This document shows positions 1 through 6,236 of a stretch of 14,710 nucleotides of DNA, piece after piece. Positions within the stretch are counted from its first letter, which is position 1. Each line of letters starts with the position of its first letter. The position numbers and the translations under genes are program-made. Source of the DNA: an uncultured Campylobacter sp. (GTDB lineage Bacteria > Campylobacterota > Campylobacteria > Campylobacterales > Campylobacteraceae); NCBI RefSeq assembly GCF_937997465.1, contig NZ_CALKTQ010000168.1, positions 1 through 14,710 on the forward strand. The letters are read 5' to 3'. The notes under the pieces were generated by a model. That model ran no database searches, was not told where the DNA came from, and worked only from the letters and a program-made list of their open reading frames with translations.

Positions 1-80
1 AGGTTGAAATCGTTCACGATTTGATTGCTTCCTAAAACTGCTGCAGCTGTAAAATCAGGTGCTTTTTTTGTTACTAACAT
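1..80 (-). CDS. ahpC: Alkyl hydroperoxide reductase AhpC (2-Cys peroxiredoxin), N-terminal part
   Basis: The gene is cut by the left edge of the window, so only the first 26 codons and two bases are present. The visible peptide begins MLVTKKAPDFTAAAVLGSNQ, which fits the N-terminus of the epsilonproteobacterial AhpC/TsaA peroxiredoxins, including the APDF motif of the thioredoxin-like fold. The family reduces hydrogen peroxide and organic hydroperoxides in the cytoplasm. The peroxidatic cysteine lies beyond the edge and cannot be checked. The ATG has a strong AAGGAG ribosome site just upstream and an extended -10 box further up. It diverges from the ferredoxin gene fdxA, the same arrangement I recall in C. 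jejuni, where ahpC is under PerR peroxide and iron control; that regulation is not shown here. Confidence 0.9.
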   Translation of the reverse strand, partial: MLVTKKAPDFTAAAVLGSNQIVNDFN

Positions 81-113
81 TTTTTCTCCTTAATAATTTT
101 TATTTGTAGCGAA

Positions 114-122
114 ATTATATCA
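114..122 (-). promoter_or_regulatory. ahpC promoter, extended -10 box
   Basis: Read on the minus strand the sequence is TGATATAAT, a TGnTATAAT extended -10 as is usual for Campylobacter sigma-70 promoters, which mostly lack a clear -35. It lies 34 bases upstream of the ahpC ATG with the AAGGAG site between them. The region upstream of it is rich in A and T runs. Position and sequence are seen directly; activity is inferred. Confidence 0.7.
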
Positions 123-184
123 TCTAAAGATTAAAAAGAGCTAAAAACTTAACGTTTTCGTTTTAAAATTTAACGCAAAAATTT

Positions 185-213
185 AATATCAAATTTACTT
201 AGTTTTTGATATT
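185..213. promoter_or_regulatory. Perfect 9-bp inverted repeat over the fdxA promoter (candidate operator)
   Basis: The arms are AATATCAAA (185-193) and TTTGATATT (205-213), exact reverse complements separated by 11 bases, so their centres are 20 bp apart, about two helical turns. The right arm overlaps the fdxA -10 box. This geometry fits a dimeric regulator that could block or reposition RNA polymerase. I cannot assign the regulator: Fur, PerR and CosR are candidates because fdxA and ahpC respond to iron and oxidants in C. jejuni. The region is AT-rich, so chance pairing is possible. Confidence 0.45.
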
Positions 214-215
214 CT
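207..215 (+). promoter_or_regulatory. fdxA promoter, extended -10 box
   Basis: TGATATTCT fits TGnTATAAT with two mismatches in the hexamer. It lies 31 bases upstream of the fdxA ATG, with an AAAAAGGA ribosome site between. It is weaker than the ahpC and ndk boxes and overlaps the right arm of the inverted repeat, which would suit a regulated promoter. Confidence 0.5.
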
Positions 216-246
216 TGCGAAAAATTTTGACCAAAAAGGATAAAAA

Positions 247-531
247 ATGGCAGTAAAAATAACAGACATCTGCATAAGCTGCGGCTCATGCATCGACGAG
301 TGTCCGACGAGCGCTATCGTAGACGACGCAGATAACCCAACCGGCGAGGACGCATACTACGTCTATGCAGATAAATGCGTCGAGTGCGTAGGATTTAACG
401 ACGAGCCGGCATGCGCCTCAGCCTGTCCGACCGACGGTTGCATCGTTTGGGACGCTCCTTTTGCAGGACAGCCTTCTCGCGCCGAGATAACTGCAGATAT
501 GAGAACGGGCGAAACCGCCGTCATCTCGTAA
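247..531 (+). CDS. fdxA: 2[4Fe-4S] ferredoxin FdxA
   Basis: This is a 94-residue soluble electron carrier with two iron-sulfur cluster motifs. The first is Cys9-x2-Cys12-x2-Cys15-x3-Cys19-Pro. The second has the longer spacing Cys44-x2-Cys47-x8-Cys56-x3-Cys60-Pro of the Allochromatium-type (YfhL-like) ferredoxins, with the 9-residue insert GFNDEPACA-like between its cysteines. All eight ligands are present. The start is the ATG behind AAAAAGGA. It stands alone between its own promoter and a hairpin terminator, and diverges from ahpC. In C. jejuni the homologous gene is iron-induced and contributes to aerotolerance; a similar role here is inferred from the matching location next to a peroxiredoxin. 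The redox partner is not visible. Confidence 0.92.
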   Translation: MAVKITDICISCGSCIDECPTSAIVDDADNPTGEDAYYVYADKCVECVGFNDEPACASACPTDGCIVWDAPFAGQPSRAEITADMRTGETAVIS

Positions 532-541
532 GCTACGCATC

Positions 542-567
542 TAAGCCCTTTTGCGGGGCTTATTTTG
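542..567 (+). terminator. Rho-independent terminator after fdxA
   Basis: TAAGCCC (542-548) pairs with GGGCTTA (556-562) over a 7-base loop, followed by TTTTG and, a little later, a run of eight or more T. It begins 10 bases after the fdxA stop, so fdxA is probably transcribed alone. Confidence 0.75.
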
Positions 568-583
568 AAATTTAATTTTTTTT

Positions 584-592
584 TGATATAAT
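584..592 (+). promoter_or_regulatory. ndk operon promoter, extended -10 box
   Basis: TGATATAAT is a perfect TGnTATAAT box directly downstream of a T-rich tract and 34 bases before the ndk ATG. It is the only clear promoter before the five-gene ndk-DUF177-rpmF-plsX-fabH run and probably drives all of it. Confidence 0.75.
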
Positions 593-626
593 CACCGCCT
601 TGTAAAAACCACAAAAAGGAAATTTT

Positions 627-1040
627 ATGCAACAAACGCTTTCTATTATTAAGCCTGATGCCGTAAAAAAGGGCATTATCGGAAAAATCGTGGACAGATT
701 CGAAAGCAATGGACTAAGAATCGCCGCTATGAAAAAAGTCAAACTAAGCACATGCGACGCAAAAGCTTTCTATGCAGTTCACAAAGACAGACCTTTCTTC
801 AACGATTTGGTTGATTTTATGGTGAGCGGACCGGTCGTAGTTATGGTTCTTGAGGGCGACAATGCGGTAGCTAAAAATCGCGATCTAATGGGCGCAACAA
901 ACCCAAAAGAAGCAAAACCGGGCACTATTAGAGCCGACTTTGCAGAGAGCATCGACGCAAACGCCGTTCACGGTAGTGATAGCCTAGAAAACGCTAAAAA
1001 CGAGATTGCATTTTTCTTTGCAACAAGAGAAATTTGCTAA
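627..1040 (+). CDS. ndk: Nucleoside diphosphate kinase
   Basis: The 137-residue cytoplasmic enzyme transfers the gamma-phosphate of ATP to nucleoside diphosphates through a phosphohistidine, balancing NTP pools. The length is standard. It opens with the family signature TLSIIKPDAVKKG (Lys9 contacts nucleotide). The active-site segment NAVHGSDS places the catalytic histidine at His115, and the GATNPKEAKPGTIR segment before it is the typical nucleotide-binding stretch. The ATG is preceded by AAAAAGGA at good spacing. It is the first gene of a tight operon; 14 bases separate it from the DUF177 gene. Nothing looks unusual. Confidence 0.97.
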   Translation: MQQTLSIIKPDAVKKGIIGKIVDRFESNGLRIAAMKKVKLSTCDAKAFYAVHKDRPFFNDLVDFMVSGPVVVMVLEGDNAVAKNRDLMGATNPKEAKPGTIRADFAESIDANAVHGSDSLENAKNEIAFFFATREIC

Positions 1041-1054
1041 ATTTAGGTTAAATT

Positions 1055-1411
1055 TTGAAAATATCTTTCGCCAAAATTACAAATAACCAAATGCCGTTCG
1101 CGTTAAACTTGGACGGATTAAATTTTAACGGCGAACTAAAAAGAGTAAATCAAAATTTAGTTAGTTGCAAAGGCAAGATCGTAGGTGAGATAGCTCACAA
1201 CTGCGACCGATGCGGCGAAGATATAAATTTAAAGCTTGATGAAGACGTAAATTTGATATTAAGCGACGGAATTTATAAGGATAAAGAAGAAAACCTTGAC
1301 GATGTAGTCGAGTTTTTCGACGGCTTTATAAATTTAGAAGAAGTATTAACAAGCGAAATAGAAGCTTTTAAGAGCAATTATTTTTATTGTGATAAATGTA
1401 AAAATCTATAA
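1055..1411 (+). CDS. YceD/DUF177 family protein upstream of rpmF
   Basis: This 118-residue protein matches the small form of the DUF177 (YceD) family, which is almost always encoded next to rpmF in bacteria. Its exact function is not settled; it has been linked to 23S rRNA or ribosome biogenesis by gene neighbourhood. Two cysteine pairs, CDRC near residue 50 and CDKC close to the C-terminus, could bind a zinc ion together. The protein is shorter than the roughly 170-residue E. coli YceD. No ATG fits: the frame opens at a TTG within AAATTTTG, 14 bases after the ndk stop, with only a weak AGG upstream, so translation may depend partly on coupling to ndk. rpmF follows after 11 bases. Confidence 0.85.
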   Translation: MKISFAKITNNQMPFALNLDGLNFNGELKRVNQNLVSCKGKIVGEIAHNCDRCGEDINLKLDEDVNLILSDGIYKDKEENLDDVVEFFDGFINLEEVLTSEIEAFKSNYFYCDKCKNL

Positions 1412-1422
1412 AGGAGAATAAA

Positions 1423-1569
1423 ATGGCAGTACCTAAACGAAGAGTAAGTCATACTCGCGCGGCAAAGAGAAGAACGCACTACAAAGTAACGCTTCCGGTT
1501 CCCGTAAAAGATAAAGACGGCTCATGGAAAATGCCTCACCGCGTAAATAAAACTACCGGAGAGTATTGA
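1423..1569 (+). CDS. rpmF: 50S ribosomal protein L32
   Basis: The 48-codon frame reads MAVPKRRVSHTRAAKRRTHY at its start and ends in NKTTGEY. This is the standard short, basic L32, with the PKRR and SHTR(A)AKRR signature; the length equals that recalled for C. jejuni L32. It is a component of the large ribosomal subunit. The form here lacks the C-terminal cysteine zinc-binding motif found in many other L32 proteins. A very strong AAGGAG ribosome site sits just before the ATG, as expected of a highly expressed gene. It sits between DUF177 and plsX, the classic rpmF-plsX-fab linkage joining ribosome and lipid synthesis genes. Confidence 0.97.
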   Translation: MAVPKRRVSHTRAAKRRTHYKVTLPVPVKDKDGSWKMPHRVNKTTGEY

Positions 1570-1574
1570 TACAA

Positions 1575-2564
1575 ATGACCAGCATTTGCATTGACGCGAT
1601 GGGCGGCGACTTCGGTCCGCAACCTATTATCGGCGGCGTGATCGAGGCTTTAAAAGAAGTAAAATTTGAAGCCGTTTTGGTAGGCGATATGAAAATTTTA
1701 GAGAGCCTTGTTCCGCAAAATTTAAAACAATACGTAAAATTTATTCAAGCCGACGAGGTCGTTTCTATGAGCGACGGCGCCACCGATGCGTTAAAGCGAA
1801 AAGAAAGCAGTATTTTTAAGGCTATCGAGCTACTTAAAAATAAACAAACTATGGCCGTAGTTTCGGCGGGACACAGCGGAGCTACGATGAGTCTTGCCAC
1901 GCTTCGAGTCGGGCGACTGAAAAATGTCTCGCGCCCGGCGATAGCGACTCTAATGCCAAATGTAACCGGCGGCAACACGCTAGTTTTGGACGTCGGCGCA
2001 AACGTGGACTGTAGGCCGGAGCATCTATTTCAATTTGCGATAATGGGCGAAGCCTACGCAAAAGAAATTTTAAAAATAAAATCCCCTAAACTAGGACTTT
2101 TATCTAACGGCGAAGAGAGCAGTAAGGGCAACGAGGCGACTAAAGAAGCCTTTGAAATGATCTCAAAACTCGACAGCTTCGTAGGCAACGCAGAAGGAAA
2201 TCAGGTTTTTGACGGAAGTGTCGATGTCGTTATTTGCGATGGATTTGTCGGAAATATCCTACTAAAAACAAGCGAAGGCGTAGCTGACGCGATAACTAAA
2301 ATCATCAAAAAACATGTTAAAAAATCCCCGGTCGCTATAGCAGGCTCGCTTCTCATGAAAAAAGTTTTTAAAACATTAAAACAGCAAGTTGATTACGACG
2401 AATATGGCGGTGCACCGCTACTTGGCGTGAACGGCTGCGTCATAATAAGCCACGGTAAAAGCACACCAAAAGCTATCAAAAACGCGATATTTCAAGCTCT
2501 AAAATTCGCAAACTCCGATATAAATAAAGTCATCGAAGACGAGCTTTCGCACTTTGCAAAATAA
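1575..2564 (+). CDS. plsX: Phosphate acyltransferase PlsX
   Basis: PlsX converts acyl-ACP and phosphate to acyl-phosphate, the donor for PlsY in the first step of phospholipid synthesis, at the inner face of the membrane. The 329-residue sequence begins with the hallmark IDAMGGDFGP and contains AGHSGA (near residue 100), LDVGAN, SNGEE, GNAEG and YGGAPLLGVNG in family order. I chose the ATG at 1575 because MTSICIDAMGG aligns without gaps to other PlsX N-termini. A TTG at 1566, overlapping the rpmF stop, would add three residues (MIQ) and sits closer to a GGAG at 1558; it remains a real alternative. The gene is 5 bases from rpmF and 19 from fabH. Confidence 0.95.
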   Translation: MTSICIDAMGGDFGPQPIIGGVIEALKEVKFEAVLVGDMKILESLVPQNLKQYVKFIQADEVVSMSDGATDALKRKESSIFKAIELLKNKQTMAVVSAGHSGATMSLATLRVGRLKNVSRPAIATLMPNVTGGNTLVLDVGANVDCRPEHLFQFAIMGEAYAKEILKIKSPKLGLLSNGEESSKGNEATKEAFEMISKLDSFVGNAEGNQVFDGSVDVVICDGFVGNILLKTSEGVADAITKIIKKHVKKSPVAIAGSLLMKKVFKTLKQQVDYDEYGGAPLLGVNGCVIISHGKSTPKAIKNAIFQALKFANSDINKVIEDELSHFAK

Positions 2565-2583
2565 AATTACAAAGAAAAATTTA

Positions 2584-3546
2584 ATGCCAAAAGCCTCGCT
2601 AATATCCATAGCCGCATACGCTCCACCTAAAATTTTAACAAATTTCGATCTTGAAAAAATGGTGGAAACCAACGACGAGTGGATAGTTAAGCGTACAGGT
2701 ATTAGCCAACGACGCATAGCACAGGATGAAAATACGAGCGATCTTGGCACGAAAGCAGCACAGTTAGCGCTTGAAAGAGCAAATTTGACCGCAAAAAATA
2801 TCGACGCCATTATTTGCGCGACCATCTCGCCAGATCACTTTTGTATGCCCTCAACGGCGTGCAAGATCGCTAAAAATTTAGGTATAAATGCCATTACAGC
2901 ATTTGATATAAGCGCGGCATGTACGGGTTTTATTTATCTGCTTGAGCTTGCAAAATCACTAATTGAAAGCGGAAGCAAAAAAAACGTATTGATAATCGGA
3001 GCCGAAAAACTAAGTAAGATCGTCGATTGGACCGATAGAACGACTTGCATACTATTTGGCGACGGAGCGGGTGCAGCAGTCGTAAGCGCTAGCGAAGAAA
3101 ACGAAATAATCGACGTTCACACTGCAGCCGACGGCAACTACGCAAACCTGCTCATAACTCCAGGTGGCGAAGAGAAATTTATTAAGATGTCGGGCAACGA
3201 GGTCTTTAAAATCGCAGTCCAGACGCTAACCAAAGACGTCGTAGATATCCTAGAAAAAAATCAAATTCCAAGCGATAAAATAGATCTTTTTATACCTCAT
3301 CAGGCAAATTTACGCATCATCGAAGCAGTCAAGCAACGCTTAAATTTTACAAACGAACAGTGCGTCGTAACCGTCGGAAAATACGGCAACACAAGCTCAG
3401 CCTCTATACCTATGGCGATGAACGACGCATATGAAGCGGGCAGACTTAAAAAAGGCGATTTGCTTTTACTAGATGCGTTCGGTGGCGGCTTTACGTGGGG
3501 TTCGGCACTACTGAAATTCGGCGGCGAAACCGTAAAGAATTTTTAA
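2584..3546 (+). CDS. fabH: Beta-ketoacyl-ACP synthase III
   Basis: FabH condenses acetyl-CoA with malonyl-ACP to start type II fatty-acid synthesis in the cytoplasm. The 320-residue protein has the full catalytic triad: Cys113 in DISAACTGF, His239 in IPHQAN and Asn269 in GNTSSAS. It also has the N-terminal TNDEWIVKRTGI and the C-terminal DAFGGGFTWGSALL, both typical. The frame extends ten codons upstream to a TTG inside plsX, but family N-termini align at MPKASLISIAAY, so I use the ATG at 2584; its ribosome site is weak (AAAGAAA). It closes the ndk-to-fabH operon. No GC-rich terminator follows, so some read-through into the DUF2920 genes is possible. Confidence 0.96.
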   Translation: MPKASLISIAAYAPPKILTNFDLEKMVETNDEWIVKRTGISQRRIAQDENTSDLGTKAAQLALERANLTAKNIDAIICATISPDHFCMPSTACKIAKNLGINAITAFDISAACTGFIYLLELAKSLIESGSKKNVLIIGAEKLSKIVDWTDRTTCILFGDGAGAAVVSASEENEIIDVHTAADGNYANLLITPGGEEKFIKMSGNEVFKIAVQTLTKDVVDILEKNQIPSDKIDLFIPHQANLRIIEAVKQRLNFTNEQCVVTVGKYGNTSSASIPMAMNDAYEAGRLKKGDLLLLDAFGGGFTWGSALLKFGGETVKNF

Positions 3547-3647
3547 TTTTGTAATTATATTTTAATTTATACGCTCAAATTTTCAAAACCCAAACAACTA
3601 TTTTCATTATCTTTGATAAATACGCCGTATAGCTTACATACCTAAAA

Positions 3648-3664
3648 AGCTAAATTTAGCTCGG
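3648..3664. repeat. 14-bp palindrome and 17-bp repeat (left copy) upstream of the DUF2920 genes
   Basis: AGCTAAATTTAGCT (3648-3661) is a perfect 14-bp palindrome located where a -35 element would be for the TATAAT at 3671. With the next three bases it makes AGCTAAATTTAGCTCGG, which recurs with one mismatch at 8443-8459 just upstream of the membrane-protein gene. The two copies thus bracket the DUF2920/membrane-protein block. It may be an operator or an old insertion boundary; because AAATTT words are common here, chance is also possible. Confidence 0.35.
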
Positions 3665-3670
3665 CGGGGG

Positions 3671-3676
3671 TATAAT
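3671..3676 (+). promoter_or_regulatory. Candidate promoter of the DUF2920 genes (-10 box)
   Basis: TATAAT preceded by five G lies 25 bases upstream of the ATG at 3702, with GGAAGG as ribosome site. The remainder of the 155-bp gap after fabH is AT-rich and holds no gene that I can see. The G5 run touching the -10 is shorter than typical Campylobacter phase-variable tracts, so I do not propose switching. Confidence 0.55.
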
Positions 3677-3701
3677 AACAAAAATCCGCGGAAGGCAAAA
3701 A

Positions 3702-6236
3702 ATGGTAGTCAGTAAAATCTACGAAATCAACTCTTGCGACGACATGGAGCTAGGCGTCAAGCGCTTTACAAATTTACACTTTAAACTATGCTACGACGAT
3801 GACAAACCGGTTAACGCCATAGTTTTTATAGTACCTGGATGCGGCGGCGACGTCGATAAGGCATACAGAGACCACTTAGCCGAATTTACGGCGAGGGAAT
3901 ATAACGTAGCCGTGATTAATGTAGATTATCATCATATTTACAACAGATTAGTTACGGGCGCTAGATACTATATGGACGAATTTGATCAAGAAATTTTAAG
4001 AGAAAAATGCCGAGAGATCAACCTACAACTAGGCGGCGACCTGAGCTCGCTAAAAAATTTCGATAAGCTAAACGGCGTTTTGTCTGCTGTTAGTAACTAT
4101 ATAGATAACAATAAAAATAGCGGAGCATTTCCAAAAGATTTTGTTTTAAATTTATCCCTTACGATTGATCCGATAAAAAACGAATATCAAAATTTCGGCA
4201 TTATGCAGGCGCAGGATTTGATAAACGCCCTACTTTTTATAAAGACAAATGCGCCGTTTAAAGCGATTAAAAATTTAAACGAACTACCAGTCGTCATGAT
4301 CGGCAGCTCCCACGGAGGCTATCTATCGCATATGGCCGCCAAAATAGCTCCGTGGCTCATAGACGGCATCGTCGACAATAGTAGCTACGCCAAATATCCG
4401 CTCAGGATCGTGGGATTTGGTAAGGAGCTTGACTATATGAATCACTGCTGCTCATCAAACGATATGCTTTTTAAACATATAAATTTTTTCATCTCCGACA
4501 AGACGCTTTGGACCTTAAAAGATGGCTCCGATAAGAGATTTATGCCCGCACACGAAAAGATACGTTATATTTTAAATTTAGACCACGTAAAAGTCCAAAG
4601 CAAATATCCAAAGCCGATTTATCTAAGCTATCACTATGCCGGAGACGATATCGCTCCTATCGCTGATAAATCGGAACTTTATAACGAATTTGACGCTTGC
4701 GGAATAGATGCGACGTTAAAAATAATAAAAGACGAAAGCGAGCTTGACGGAAAATTTATCAAATCACTAACTCACGGCTTTGATATGTCCATTAAAACGC
4801 TAATCTCAAAAGAACTTCCGCCGATGTTAGCCAAGATTGCAGCTCGCCAAAAACAACCTTGCGAGGATAAAAGCATAAGCTATATCTCGGAGAATTTAGA
4901 ATATAAATTTTTAGAAGCTAATAATAAAATCAATCTGCAAGTTTCAAAAATATGGCAAAACGGCACGATAGTTAAAAAAACATATAAAATCCACTCTTGC
5001 GACGATACAGAGCTTGATATAAAGCGCGAAAGTTTGCTTGAATTTAATCTTTGCTTTGATAGTAAAAAGCCGGTTACGTCAATAGTTTTTATAATCCCTG
5101 GCTACGGAGGAGACGCGGACAGCAACTACCGCGAGCACTTAGCGCAGTTTGTCGCGAGCGAATTTAGCGCAGCTGTAGTAGGCGTAAACTACCACTGTAT
5201 CGGCGATAGACCGCAAACAGGAGCGACGATATTTTTTGACGATTTAGATAGATCGATATTAAAAAAAGAATGCGCCAGGTGCGGCATAGAGCTCCAGGAA
5301 AATTTAAGCGTAATCGATACGCAAACACTACTTGATATCGACAATCTAATAGACGCAAGAAAACGCGATAAGATAGCACCTCAAGACTTGTCTCTTAAAC
5401 TATCTATTTCCCTTCAACCGACTAAAAACGAATATCAAAATTTCGGCATTATGCAGGCGCAGGATTTGATCAATGCGCTACTTTTCGTAAAAGCCAACGC
5501 TCCTTTTGAGTGCACAACCGACATAAACGACCTACCAGTCGTCATGATCGGCAGCTCGCACGGAGGCTATCTATCGCATATGGCCGCCAAAATCGCCCCA
5601 TGGCTCATAGACGGCGTCATAGATAACAGCAGTTATGCGCTAGCGCACTGGCCTTTTATCGGCTTTGGCAAAGAGATAGATTACATGAAATATTACAGCG
5701 GTTACACCAGCGAATGCTATCACAATATCGAGCTTTATTTATTCGACAAGACGCATTGGACGCTAGACAAGGCTTCGCCGGCTTATTTTTCTAAATCGAG
5801 GAAATATATAAGAGAAATTCTAGTGCCGCAACACCTCAAAGTCCAAAGCGGCTATAAAAAGCAAATTTACACGAGTTACCATTACGCTTATGACGATTTT
5901 TACGCTCCGGCTAGCGAAAAACAACGACTCTACGACGAACTGAAAAATTTAGGCTACGACGCTACTCTAAATATAATAGAAAATGAAAGTCAGCTTGACG
6001 GTAAATTTATCAAAACGCTAACGCACGGTTTAGATATGTCGATAAAAACGCTAATCTCAAAAGAGCTTCCGCCGATGCTGGCCAAAATCACAGCTCGACC
6101 GAAACAGCCTTGCGAGGATAAAAGCATAAGTTACGTTTCAGACGATTTAGAATATAAATTTTTTGAAGCGAACGACAAGATAAATTTAGAGATAAAAGAA
6201 CAAAATCTACCGCAGCAAAATCATGATAATAAATAA
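3702..6236 (+). CDS. Fused double DUF2920 protein, putative alpha/beta hydrolase
   Basis: This 844-residue protein is two complete copies of the Campylobacter DUF2920 family (the 617 family of C. jejuni) joined end to end: residues 1 to about 421 and 422 to 844. Each copy starts with a SCDD.EL segment, then VPG.GGD (a likely oxyanion loop), a conserved KNEYQNFGIMQAQDLINALL block, and a GSSHG nucleophile elbow (Ser203 and Ser619). A DD pair (Asp316, Asp732) and LTHG (His358, His775) complete a plausible serine-hydrolase triad. No signal peptide or membrane segment is seen. The substrate is unknown; in C. jejuni relatives lie in and near the flagellin glycosylation region. A lone DUF2920 protein is about 410 residues, so the fusion is unusual. 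At the seam, codon 422 is ACG where the other copies have ATG. Confidence 0.85.
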   Translation: MVVSKIYEINSCDDMELGVKRFTNLHFKLCYDDDKPVNAIVFIVPGCGGDVDKAYRDHLAEFTAREYNVAVINVDYHHIYNRLVTGARYYMDEFDQEILREKCREINLQLGGDLSSLKNFDKLNGVLSAVSNYIDNNKNSGAFPKDFVLNLSLTIDPIKNEYQNFGIMQAQDLINALLFIKTNAPFKAIKNLNELPVVMIGSSHGGYLSHMAAKIAPWLIDGIVDNSSYAKYPLRIVGFGKELDYMNHCCSSNDMLFKHINFFISDKTLWTLKDGSDKRFMPAHEKIRYILNLDHVKVQSKYPKPIYLSYHYAGDDIAPIADKSELYNEFDACGIDATLKIIKDESELDGKFIKSLTHGFDMSIKTLISKELPPMLAKIAARQKQPCEDKSISYISENLEYKFLEANNKINLQVSKIWQNGTIVKKTYKIHSCDDTELDIKRESLLEFNLCFDSKKPVTSIVFIIPGYGGDADSNYREHLAQFVASEFSAAVVGVNYHCIGDRPQTGATIFFDDLDRSILKKECARCGIELQENLSVIDTQTLLDIDNLIDARKRDKIAPQDLSLKLSISLQPTKNEYQNFGIMQAQDLINALLFVKANAPFECTTDINDLPVVMIGSSHGGYLSHMAAKIAPWLIDGVIDNSSYALAHWPFIGFGKEIDYMKYYSGYTSECYHNIELYLFDKTHWTLDKASPAYFSKSRKYIREILVPQHLKVQSGYKKQIYTSYHYAYDDFYAPASEKQRLYDELKNLGYDATLNIIENESQLDGKFIKTLTHGLDMSIKTLISKELPPMLAKITARPKQPCEDKSISYVSDDLEYKFFEANDKINLEIKEQNLPQQNHDNK
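4176..4222 (+). repeat. 47-bp exact direct repeat, copy 1 (pairs with 5424-5470)
   Basis: This stretch, encoding the KNEYQNFGIMQAQDL block of the first DUF2920 copy, is identical base for base to 5424-5470 in the second copy. Silent positions match too, which is more than protein conservation requires and suggests recent duplication or gene conversion. Confidence 0.9.
4284..4345 (+). repeat. 62-bp near-exact direct repeat, copy 1 (pairs with 5532-5593)
   Basis: It encodes the LPVVMIGSSHGGYLSHMAAK segment with the nucleophile elbow. It differs from 5532-5593 at a single base (C at 4310, G at 5558). The neighbouring sequence is far more diverged, so this is a local conversion-like tract. Confidence 0.9.
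5133..5165 (+). repeat. 33-bp exact direct repeat shared by DUF2920 copies 2 and 3 (pairs with 6391-6423)
   Basis: This encodes EHLAQFVASEF in copy 2 and is identical to 6391-6423 in copy 3. The same region in copy 1 is clearly different (DHLAEFTAREY), so the tract sharing changes partner along the gene. Confidence 0.9.
5424..5470 (+). repeat. 47-bp exact direct repeat, copy 2 (pairs with 4176-4222)
   Basis: Second member of the pair described at 4176. The matching part of copy 3 (around 6670-6716) encodes nearly the same peptide but with several silent differences, which shows that identity is not forced by the protein alone. Confidence 0.9.
5532..5593 (+). repeat. 62-bp near-exact direct repeat, copy 2 (pairs with 4284-4345)
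   Basis: Second member of the pair covering the GSSHG elbow. One mismatch in 62 bases. Confidence 0.9.

Noticed and set aside
2554..2583. Ten-codon extension of FabH from a TTG inside plsX
   Set aside because: FabH proteins begin at the position of the ATG at 2584, and the extension has no ribosome site.
3666..3670. G5 run next to the -10 box as a phase-variable promoter
   Set aside because: Five G is below the length usually seen in hypermutable Campylobacter tracts.
4974..4980. A7 run as a phase-variation switch
   Set aside because: Seven A is short for a contingency tract and the run lies after the seam; I see no sign that its length varies.
4176..5593. Direct repeats as a CRISPR or mobile-element signature
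   Set aside because: They are coding tracts in homologous positions of tandem paralogues, with no spacer periodicity, no cas genes and no transposase.
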